From an uncultured Paracoccaceae bacterium (GTDB taxonomy: Bacteria; Pseudomonadota; Alphaproteobacteria; Rhodobacterales; Rhodobacteraceae), in assembly GCA_938038825.1 (NCBI GenBank), contig CALHST010000039.1, forward strand, positions 1 through 10,752: a stretch of 10,752 nt of DNA, in the 5' to 3' direction. The position numbers and the translations under genes are program-made. Position 1 is the first letter of the stretch. Every line of letters starts with the position of its first letter. Positions 1 through 5,994 of this stretch are shown here, one piece after another. The notes below the pieces were generated by a model that saw only the letters and a program-made list of their open reading frames with translations, was not told the origin of the DNA and made no database searches.

Positions 1-1
1 A

Positions 2-40
2 CAGGGTCCGGGGTTTTTCTTTGGGGCAATGCCATCATGA
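2..40 (+). CDS. possible 3' end of an upstream gene (partial)
   Basis: One reading frame is open from the window edge and ends in TGA at 38-40, giving a tail that ends in FFFGAMPS. This stop overlaps the cobF start in an ATGA arrangement, the usual sign of translational coupling in bacterial operons, so an upstream cobalamin gene may end here. Only about 12 codons are visible and the tail matches no family I can name. The cobF frame itself is also open to the window edge, so this is a weak inference. Confidence 0.2.
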   Translation, partial: QGPGFFFGAMPS

Positions 41-780
41 TCAACGATTTGTGGCTTATTGGGATTGGTACAGGGTCCTTGTCGCATGTCACGCATGAGG
101 GCGTGCAAGCCATTCGGGACGCCGCCGTCATACTGGTGCCCCACAAAGGCGACGGCAAAGACGACCTTGCCGAATTGCGCCACCAGATCATCCGCGAAAC
201 AGGCTCAACAGCGCAGGTCATTGAATTTGACTACCCCGTTCGTGACCCAACGCTGCCCTATCACACCCGGGTCGCCGCATGGCATGACGAGATCGTAGCC
301 CGTTGGCAGACCGCACTCGTCCCGATCGAAGCGCATGGCGCAGTCGCTTTGCTGGTTTGGGGCGATCCGTCGCTTTATGACAGCACCATCCGTATTGCGC
401 AGCGGCTGGACCCCGCGCCCAAGATCCGCGTTGTGCCGGGCATCACAGCAATCCAAGCCTTGACCGCTGCCCATGCAATCCCTTTGAACGCTGTGAATGG
501 CCCCGTGGTCATCACCACAGGGCGGCAATTGCGGGACAAGGGTTGGCCAAACGGCGCGACCCATGTTGTGGTGATGTTGGACGGGGAGTGCAGTTTCGCC
601 GACCTAAAGGATCGCACCCTAATGATCTATTGGGGCGCGTACTTGGGAAGTCCAAACCAGATCATTGACCACGGACGTCTTGGGCAGGTCGCGCAGCGCA
701 TCGTCGAGACCCGCGCCAAAGCCCGCGCAGCACATGGGTGGATCATGGACACCTATTTGCTAATAAAGACAGACGACTAA
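37..780 (+). CDS. cobF: precorrin-6A synthase (deacetylating), CobF
   Basis: This is a SAM-dependent methyltransferase of the aerobic (oxygen-requiring) cobalamin pathway. It methylates precorrin-5 at C-1 and releases the extruded acetyl fragment as acetate, giving precorrin-6A in the cytoplasm. The 247-residue protein has the tetrapyrrole-methylase fold signatures: LIGIGTGS at residues 7-14, the GDPSLYDST loop at 109-117, and the VVPGITAIQA segment around 132-141. The N-terminus and length fit CobF better than the related CobI, CobJ or CobM enzymes. ATG 37 was chosen because the family begins a few residues before the LIGIGTG strand. The frame is open upstream to the window edge and the ribosome binding site is weak (GGGG at 23-26), so coupling to an upstream gene is possible. 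No other cob gene follows; the next gene is an unrelated glycosyltransferase after a 135-base gap. Confidence 0.93.
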   Translation: MINDLWLIGIGTGSLSHVTHEGVQAIRDAAVILVPHKGDGKDDLAELRHQIIRETGSTAQVIEFDYPVRDPTLPYHTRVAAWHDEIVARWQTALVPIEAHGAVALLVWGDPSLYDSTIRIAQRLDPAPKIRVVPGITAIQALTAAHAIPLNAVNGPVVITTGRQLRDKGWPNGATHVVVMLDGECSFADLKDRTLMIYWGAYLGSPNQIIDHGRLGQVAQRIVETRAKARAAHGWIMDTYLLIKTDD

Positions 781-915
781 GCAATCCGGTCACATCCGGC
801 CAGGGCCTTTGCACTGCCCTATAGCCACCAACGTCATTTCGGTTCAAACTTGGGTAACATTTCAGCCATAGACCCCGGGTGAATAGACGCTTGGGAATGA
901 ACACAGGACCGACCT

Positions 916-2148
916 TTGCCCTCTATCCTATTTTTGCACGAAAATTACCCCGCCCAATTTGGCATTTTGGCTGACTATTTGTCCCGCAAGGGCTGGAAAG
1001 TTGTCTATGCCACCCAAAAAGAAGAGATCGAACAGGGCAAACCCATAAGAACACCCGCGGGTGTCCGGGTTCTTCGCTATACGAAATCCCGAGACGTGAC
1101 CGAAGGTATCCACACATATCTGCGTGGCACTGAGGGCGCTTTGTTGAATGGCCAAGGGTTCGCGCGGCTAGGGTACGCGTTGAAAAGCGACGGTTTTGAA
1201 CCTGACCTGATTGTCGCGCATTCCGGCTGGGGCTCTGGCAGTTTTGCAAAAGTGGTGTGGCCCGACGCGAAGTTCGTTCAATATCTGGAATGGTGGTACC
1301 GGTTTCCCCCGGTTGATATTCCCCGGGCTGAATCGGCATTGGGGTCACAAGAAGACAAGGCTGCGCGGGTTTTGGTGCGAAACTTGCCGTTTCTTCTCGA
1401 CTTCCAGCAAGCCGATCTTGTCGTGGCTCCCACAGAATTTCAGGCCGATCAGTTCCCCGATTTCATTCGTCCACGCACATTGGTTCAGCATGACGGTGTC
1501 GATTTTGACATGTTCCATCCACCGCAAAGCGATGAAACCCCGTTCCGTTTTCAGGGCCTACCAGATGATGCCCCGTTGGTCGTTTTTGCAACCCGTGGCA
1601 TGGAACCCGCGCGGGGCTTTCCAACATTTATGGCTGCCGCATCGAAAATTCAGGCCAAACGCCCCGACGTTCATATTCTCGTCGCGGGGGGGCCAAAATC
1701 GCACTATGGACCTGCACCCAAGGGCTTTGACACTTGGAAAGACAAGGCCCTTTCCGAACACAGCTTTGATCGATCTCGGCTTCATTTTACCGGACTTTTG
1801 CCAAAGCCGGACTATGCGAAATTGCTGCGCCGCAGTTCTGTTCAGGTTTATTTGACGCGGCCTTTTGTGTTGTCTTGGTCCTGCATCGAAGCCCTCGCCA
1901 CTGGTGCCCCGATGGTTGTGTCCGATGTGGCCCCTGTGCGCGAAGCGTTGCCAACAGATGATGTGGCGCGATTTGTACCGATGGAAAACGCTGACCGTGT
2001 TGTTGAGGAACTGGAATGGTGTCTGGATCACCCCGAGGAGGCCCGCGCTATGGGCCTGCGCGCGCGAGAACAAGGCAAAGCCCGCTATGACCAAAAGAAC
2101 AGCTTGAAGACTTTGGAAGAGCAGTTTTTGGCCGTACTTGGATCTTGA
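916..2148 (+). CDS. glycosyltransferase, group 1 (GT4-type)
   Basis: This 410-residue cytoplasmic or membrane-associated enzyme is predicted to transfer a sugar from an activated donor. Acceptor and donor are unknown; surface polysaccharide synthesis is only a guess. The N-terminal half has the FLHENYPAQF start and the HSGWG...YLEWWYRFP segment typical of the Glyco_trans_4_3 domain. The C-terminal half (about 215-395) is a glycosyl-transferases group 1 domain with ATRGMEPARGF and EALATGAPMVVSD. The E-x7-E motif of many GT4 enzymes keeps its second Glu (E325), while the first position is Phe within PFVLSWSCIE. The start is TTG: an in-frame stop lies at 898-900, no ATG or GTG lies between, and AGGA at 905-908 is 7 bases upstream of TTG 916. 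The first residues then match the conserved N-terminus. No sugar-pathway genes flank it, so it appears to be a stand-alone gene. Confidence 0.88.
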   Translation: MPSILFLHENYPAQFGILADYLSRKGWKVVYATQKEEIEQGKPIRTPAGVRVLRYTKSRDVTEGIHTYLRGTEGALLNGQGFARLGYALKSDGFEPDLIVAHSGWGSGSFAKVVWPDAKFVQYLEWWYRFPPVDIPRAESALGSQEDKAARVLVRNLPFLLDFQQADLVVAPTEFQADQFPDFIRPRTLVQHDGVDFDMFHPPQSDETPFRFQGLPDDAPLVVFATRGMEPARGFPTFMAAASKIQAKRPDVHILVAGGPKSHYGPAPKGFDTWKDKALSEHSFDRSRLHFTGLLPKPDYAKLLRRSSVQVYLTRPFVLSWSCIEALATGAPMVVSDVAPVREALPTDDVARFVPMENADRVVEELEWCLDHPEEARAMGLRAREQGKARYDQKNSLKTLEEQFLAVLGS

Positions 2149-2307
2149 GTGCTTAGCTAACGCCGCCAAGGATCACATGACGAGCGCTTTTTTAGGTGAC
2201 GACTGGGCCCAGCCTTGCCTGCGTGGACGTCACAGCAACGCATTGTGCACACAGCCCCCGTTCGAAGGGCACAACCACGTTCCAACAGTCCTTCTGGATT
2301 GACCGGA

Positions 2308-2333
2308 CACAGTCACTTCACGCGACTGTGAAG
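2308..2333. repeat. overlapping inverted repeats upstream of the GST operon
   Basis: CACAGTC (2308-2314) and GACTGTG (2324-2330) form a perfect 7-base inverted repeat around a 9-base spacer. Overlapping it, CTTCAC (2316-2321) and GTGAAG (2328-2333) form a 6-base inverted repeat around 6 bases. The two pairings share bases and cannot form at once. They lie 64-89 bases upstream of the GST start. They could be a regulator site or alternative RNA structures if transcription starts upstream. No function is established. Confidence 0.35.
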
Positions 2334-2363
2334 ACAAGTGGCATTTACTTTTCATGTCTTACC

Positions 2364-2379
2364 TACCTACTAGTAGATA
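2364..2379. promoter_or_regulatory. candidate TetR-type operator in front of the GST operon
   Basis: TACCTACTAGTAGATA contains the perfect 10-base palindrome CTACTAGTAG (2367-2376). One outer mismatched pair and two further matching pairs extend it to 16 bases. Its size and symmetry fit operators of TetR-family repressors, and the operon's last gene encodes such a regulator. It ends 5 bases before the AAGGAG ribosome binding site (2385-2390), so a bound protein would overlap the likely transcription start or early leader. No convincing -35/-10 pair could be assigned; the best -35-like hexamer is TTTACT at 2344-2349. The operator role is inference from position and symmetry. Confidence 0.4.
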
Positions 2380-2396
2380 TACAAAAGGAGCCTAAG

Positions 2397-3017
2397 ATGA
2401 AAATTTATGATGTAGACGGATTCCCGAACCCCGCGCGTGTTCGAATTGCACTGGCGGAAAAAGGCGCGACAGACAAAGTGGATTTTGTTCCAGTCGACGT
2501 CATGCAGGGCGAACATCGCTCGGACGCGTTTCGGGCGAAAAACCCGGACGCCTCGGTGCCGTGTCTGGAACTTGAAGACGGTACGTGCATCTCGCAATGC
2601 ACCGCGATCACAGAATACATTGATGGGGCGTTCGCAGGTCCATCCCTGTGTGGCACAAGTGCACAAGAACGCGCTGTGATTCACATGATGAACCGTCGCG
2701 CAGAAGGCGGGCTGTTGGATGCGGTTGGTGACTATTTCCATCATGCAACACCGGGTTTGGGTCCTGACTTGGAAACGTACCAAAACGCCGATTGGGGCAA
2801 CAAACGTAAAGAAACCGCAGCTGCGACAATGGCATATCTGGATGGTGTTCTGTCAGAAAACACGTATCTTGCAGGCGACGCATTCTCGATGGCGGATATC
2901 ACTGCATTTGCCGGATTGGCCTTTGCGGATTTCGCCAAAGTAGCCGTGCCGGAAAGTTTGACGCATCTGCAAGCATGGCGCGCTAATGTTGCGGCGCGTC
3001 CCAGTATCGCAGGTTGA
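2397..3017 (+). CDS. glutathione S-transferase family protein
   Basis: This 206-residue soluble protein has an N-terminal thioredoxin-like domain (about 1-80) and a C-terminal helical GST domain (about 87-206). The first helix region reads NPARVRIALAEKG. VP at 54-55 is the expected cis-proline of the glutathione site. The following glutathione-binding motif is ISQCTAI (65-71), where most relatives have E-S or Q-S; the Ser is replaced by Cys68. The C-terminal N-capping region AGDAFSMADI is well conserved. The frame is open further upstream to about 2196, but ATG 2397 is chosen because AAGGAG at 2385-2390 is 6 bases before it and the GST fold begins here. It is the first gene of a five-gene operon and is followed after 16 bases by the cupin. 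It probably conjugates or reduces an electrophile with glutathione; the substrate is unknown. Confidence 0.92.
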   Translation: MKIYDVDGFPNPARVRIALAEKGATDKVDFVPVDVMQGEHRSDAFRAKNPDASVPCLELEDGTCISQCTAITEYIDGAFAGPSLCGTSAQERAVIHMMNRRAEGGLLDAVGDYFHHATPGLGPDLETYQNADWGNKRKETAAATMAYLDGVLSENTYLAGDAFSMADITAFAGLAFADFAKVAVPESLTHLQAWRANVAARPSIAG

Positions 3018-3033
3018 TAAAGGAGCCATGCTC

Positions 3034-3702
3034 ATGGAATTGAACTCAGATTTTTCTCAACGGGTTCTTGTGCACTCTCGCGAAGAGCCTTGGCAAGCGT
3101 CGCCTATGCCCGGTGTGGATCGGCGGATGCTGGATCGGATCGGGGACGAAGTGGCGCGCGCCACGACAATTGTGCGCTATGCTCCGGGCAGCAAATTCTC
3201 GGCGCATACACATACAGGCGGTGAAGAATTCATTGTGCTGGATGGTGTATTCCAAGATGAGCATGGCGACTTTCCCACGGGGACTTATGTACGCAACCCC
3301 CCGACAACGTCCCACACTCCGGGATCGGACGAAGGCTGTACCATTTTTGTGAAACTCTGGCAGTTTGACATGGAAGACCGAAATCAGTTCCGCAAAGACA
3401 TGGCCGAACAGCTGGGCACAAAAGTGGATGGGGTTGCTTCGGCTGAATTGCACCGGGATGGGCGCGAAGTGGTCAGTTATCACGCCATAGATGCGGGTGC
3501 GACGCTCAGCGTGTCAGCGGAAGGTGGGATCGAACTGTTGGTCATTGATGGCAATTTGTCCGAAAGTGGTGACATTTTGCAAAAAGGGTCTTGGCTTCGT
3601 CTGCCCGAAGGTCAAGATCTGAAGGCCGTCGGACAAGATTCTGGCGCGAAGGTCTGGATCAAAACAGGCCATCTTCCTTTTGCCAAAGCACCAAAGGTGT
3701 AA
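3034..3702 (+). CDS. ChrR-like double-cupin protein
   Basis: This 222-residue protein has two cupin-like halves of the ChrR type. The first (about 20-115) carries HTHTGGEE and a distant His, giving candidate metal ligands H58, H60, E64 and H94. Their spacing (+2, +6, +36) matches my recollection of the zinc site in the C-terminal cupin of ChrR, the anti-sigma factor of the singlet-oxygen response. The second half (about 130-215) keeps the cupin strand pattern but lacks these ligands. The zinc-binding anti-sigma domain of true ChrR is absent, and no ECF sigma gene is nearby, so this is probably not a classical anti-sigma factor; it may sense or act on an oxidised molecule. ATG 3034 is preferred over ATG 3028 because AAAGGAG at 3019-3025 is then 8 bases away rather than 2. 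It lies between the GST gene and the SDR gene in one operon. Confidence 0.85.
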   Translation: MELNSDFSQRVLVHSREEPWQASPMPGVDRRMLDRIGDEVARATTIVRYAPGSKFSAHTHTGGEEFIVLDGVFQDEHGDFPTGTYVRNPPTTSHTPGSDEGCTIFVKLWQFDMEDRNQFRKDMAEQLGTKVDGVASAELHRDGREVVSYHAIDAGATLSVSAEGGIELLVIDGNLSESGDILQKGSWLRLPEGQDLKAVGQDSGAKVWIKTGHLPFAKAPKV

Positions 3703-3706
3703 CCTT

Positions 3707-4387
3707 ATGTCGAACAAGAAACTTGCCATCATCGCGGGCGCAGGCGCCGGTTTGGGTCACGCAATGATGCGTCGGTTTTCAGCTCACGGGTTACATCCCG
3801 TGGGCTTCACACGCTCGGGTACACCAGCAGATGGGTTGGATCTGCGGGCCTGCGATTTGACCGATGCACACAGTGTGCAAGCGGCCATAACGCCCCTTAT
3901 TGCGGAATTCGGCCCACCCCAGATCGTGGTACACAATCCGGCAAGTCTTGTGATTTCACCGTTTCTGGAAACATCACTGGAAGAGATCGAAGCCTGCTGG
4001 CGCAATATGACACTGAGCGCTGCAGTGTTGGCCCAAACCGTCATGCAGCCCATGGTGCGTGCTGGTGGCGGGACATTTATTGTGTCCGGCGCCACAGCCA
4101 GCTTGCGCGGCGGGGCCAAGTTTTCGGCCTTTGCGTCTGCCAAGTTTGCATTGCGGGGCTTGACCCAAGCACTTGCGCGGGAATTTCAGCCCGCTGGGGT
4201 GCATGTGGTGCATGCTATCTTGGACGGGATCATCGACACCGAAGCAAGTCGCGCGATGCACAGCCTGGATCCTGCGAAAATGATGGACCCCAACGACATC
4301 GCGGATGTGTATTGGCAGCTGTCTCAGCAACCAAAGTCGGTCTGGAGCCACGAAATCGACCTGCGTCCGCAGTCCGAGGGATTCTAA
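3707..4387 (+). CDS. short-chain dehydrogenase/reductase family protein with Phe in place of the catalytic Tyr
   Basis: This 226-residue protein has a Rossmann fold. The nucleotide loop GAGAGLG lies at 11-17, HNPAS (76-80) takes the place of the usual NNAG, and VSGATAS (126-132) holds the candidate catalytic Ser. The usual Tyr-x3-Lys active site reads F142-A-S-A-K146: the lysine is kept but the tyrosine is Phe. The KFALRGLTQALAREF segment and the following VHVVHAILDGIID are typical of an atypical SDR group in which Phe occurs here, so this may be a family feature and not damage. Normal hydride-transfer chemistry with Tyr as general acid is doubtful. ATG 3707 has AGGTG (3695-3699) upstream and begins the first beta strand. 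It sits 4 bases after the cupin and its TAA directly abuts the next ATG, which implies strict cotranslation. Confidence 0.88.
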   Translation: MSNKKLAIIAGAGAGLGHAMMRRFSAHGLHPVGFTRSGTPADGLDLRACDLTDAHSVQAAITPLIAEFGPPQIVVHNPASLVISPFLETSLEEIEACWRNMTLSAAVLAQTVMQPMVRAGGGTFIVSGATASLRGGAKFSAFASAKFALRGLTQALAREFQPAGVHVVHAILDGIIDTEASRAMHSLDPAKMMDPNDIADVYWQLSQQPKSVWSHEIDLRPQSEGF

Positions 4388-5428
4388 ATGCACACATCTG
4401 TTGCAATCATCGGAGGCGGCTTGTCCGGCCTGTCCTTAGCGCGCCATTTGCACCGCGCCGACATCGCGTTTGAGCTGTTTGAGGCCCGCGATAGGTTGGG
4501 TGGACGTGTCTTCACTCAATCCGGATATGACATGGGGCCGTCATGGTTCTGGCCGGGGCAACCGCGTATGGCTGCGCTGGTGGCCGAACTGGGGCTAACC
4601 GTATTCGAGCAATTCGCAACGGGCGCGTTGTCTTATGAAACTGAAACCGGCGCGGTCATGCGCGATATGGGTTTTGCGTCTATGCAAGGCTCTCTCAGGC
4701 TGAACGGGGGCAAAACCGGGCTTATTGACGGGATTGCGGCCCAACTTCCGAAGGAGCGGCTTCATCTGGCGCATCCTGTGACGCGCATTGAACCCAGACG
4801 TGTGATATTCGAACAGGGCATGTGCGATGCAGACCATATCGTTCTTGCCATCCCACCACGCGTTGCGGCCGGATTAACCTTTGCCCCTGAATTGCCCGGC
4901 ACTGCGCAAAAGGCGTTGCAAGATGTGCCCACATGGATGGGCGGGCATGCGAAATTCGTGGCGATCTATGACAGCCCTTTTTGGCGTAAAGACGGATTGT
5001 CTGGCGATGCAATGAGCCGCCATGGACCGTTGGGCGAGATTCACGACGCCTCGCCATCGGACGGATCACAAGGGGCTTTGTTCGGCTTTCTAGGTGTCCC
5101 GGCACCCCACCGCGCGGGTCAGGACGCGGCAATCGTCGAAGCCGCCGTAGCGCAACTCGCCCGGATCTTTGGACCCAAGGCAGCAACCCCAATCACAACT
5201 CATTACCAAGACTGGGCCTATGATCCGTTCACCGCATCTGTGCTGGATCATGCACCGTTAAACCATCATCCTACATACGGTATGCCCCATGCGTTGAACA
5301 GGCTGTGGGACGGGCATTTGCATATGTGCTCGACCGAGGTGGCCCCGGAAATGGGCGGATATCTAGAAGGCGCGCTCGCCGCTGCCGAGCACACAGCCCG
5401 CATGCTGGCGACCGCGACTGTGTCATGA
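4388..5428 (+). CDS. FAD-dependent amine oxidase-like oxidoreductase
   Basis: This 346-residue flavoprotein belongs to the flavin amine oxidase/protoporphyrinogen oxidase superfamily. The N-terminal FAD motif is IIGGGLSG (G9, G11, G14), with E32 as the ribose-binding acid and RLGGR (36-40) as the second FAD motif. The C-terminal flavin motif is present as STE (315-317) followed by GGYLEGAL (323-330). At 346 residues it is shorter than typical monoamine oxidases (about 450-500), suggesting a reduced substrate domain. No signal peptide or membrane anchor is seen, so it is probably cytosolic. ATG 4388 directly follows the SDR stop codon with GAGGG at 4376-4380 as ribosome binding site. It overlaps the TetR gene by 4 bases (ATGA). 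It presumably oxidises an amine, or desaturates a small molecule, linked to the operon's inducer; the substrate is unknown. Confidence 0.88.
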   Translation: MHTSVAIIGGGLSGLSLARHLHRADIAFELFEARDRLGGRVFTQSGYDMGPSWFWPGQPRMAALVAELGLTVFEQFATGALSYETETGAVMRDMGFASMQGSLRLNGGKTGLIDGIAAQLPKERLHLAHPVTRIEPRRVIFEQGMCDADHIVLAIPPRVAAGLTFAPELPGTAQKALQDVPTWMGGHAKFVAIYDSPFWRKDGLSGDAMSRHGPLGEIHDASPSDGSQGALFGFLGVPAPHRAGQDAAIVEAAVAQLARIFGPKAATPITTHYQDWAYDPFTASVLDHAPLNHHPTYGMPHALNRLWDGHLHMCSTEVAPEMGGYLEGALAAAEHTARMLATATVS

Positions 5429-5994
5429 CGACTGACACAAAAACCCAACTGATGGACGCCGCGGAACAGCAAGTGCGCCAAAAGGGCGCTGACGGGTTCA
5501 GCTATTCGGATCTCAGCACGGCTGTTGGCATTCGCAAAGCGTCCATACACTATCATTTCCCGGCAAAATCTGACCTGTTGACCGCCATAATGGCGCGTTA
5601 TGCAAAAACCGTGATGACGGCTTTAGATGGCTATACCCGCGACCTTCCCACCGCAGGGCAGCGACTTGCAGCGTTTATCAATGTGTATCGGGACGCGCTG
5701 AACGAAGGGTCGACCTTGTGTTTATGTGTGGCTTACGCAGTCAGCCAAGAAGGGTTTTCCGACGCGACCAAAGCCGAAATTGTGACGTTCCGCGATGCGG
5801 TTTCTGACTGGCTCATCAACACCTTTGCGGACGCCCAAACAGATGGGTCCATCACCGGGGTCACAGATCCAAAAATGGAAGCATCACATGCGCTGGCGGT
5901 AGTGGAAGGTGCCCAAATCGCAACGCGTTTCAGCGAGGATATGGCGTTGTTCGACCAGTCCTGCAGCGCCTTAAAAGGGCGCATCACAGGTTAA
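5425..5994 (+). CDS. TetR/AcrR-family transcriptional regulator with a Cys-x-Cys pair
   Basis: This 189-residue repressor has an N-terminal TetR helix-turn-helix (about 8-55, including FSYSDLSTAVGIRKASIHYHF). Its alpha-helical ligand domain contains a LCLC motif (C99 and C101). Cysteines at this point of the ligand domain recall the electrophile and hypochlorite sensor NemR of E. coli, so thiol-based sensing is plausible but not shown. ATG 5425 overlaps the TGA of the preceding flavoprotein gene (ATGA); the open frame extends upstream to 5305, but that part overlaps the flavoprotein gene and lacks TetR features. As the last gene of the operon it probably represses its own promoter through the palindrome at 2364-2379. 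Its TAA (5992-5994) overlaps the smc stop on the other strand. Confidence 0.9.
   Translation: MTTDTKTQLMDAAEQQVRQKGADGFSYSDLSTAVGIRKASIHYHFPAKSDLLTAIMARYAKTVMTALDGYTRDLPTAGQRLAAFINVYRDALNEGSTLCLCVAYAVSQEGFSDATKAEIVTFRDAVSDWLINTFADAQTDGSITGVTDPKMEASHALAVVEGAQIATRFSEDMALFDQSCSALKGRITG

Noticed and set aside
1..78. 9-base direct repeat ACAGGGTCC at 1-9 and 70-78
   Set aside because: The second copy lies inside the conserved cobF coding sequence (GTGS), and no mobile-element features flank either copy.
801..820. AGGGC/GCCCT inverted repeat after cobF as a terminator
   Set aside because: The stem is only 5 bases with a 9-base loop and no T-tract follows.
2203..2212. CTGGGCCCAG perfect 10-base palindrome after the glycosyltransferase gene
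   Set aside because: It is short and GC-rich, without flanking symmetry or a T-tract; it is likely chance. TTAGCTAA at 2153-2160 was rejected for the same reason.
2196..2396. N-terminal extension of the GST frame by 67 residues
   Set aside because: The extension resembles no GST segment, and a strong AAGGAG ribosome binding site sits 6 bases before ATG 2397. The region also holds the inverted repeats and palindrome.
5305..5424. Upstream extension of the TetR frame
   Set aside because: It overlaps the conserved C-terminal FAD motif of the preceding gene and lacks TetR features; ATG 5425 gives a normal TetR N-terminus with ATGA coupling.
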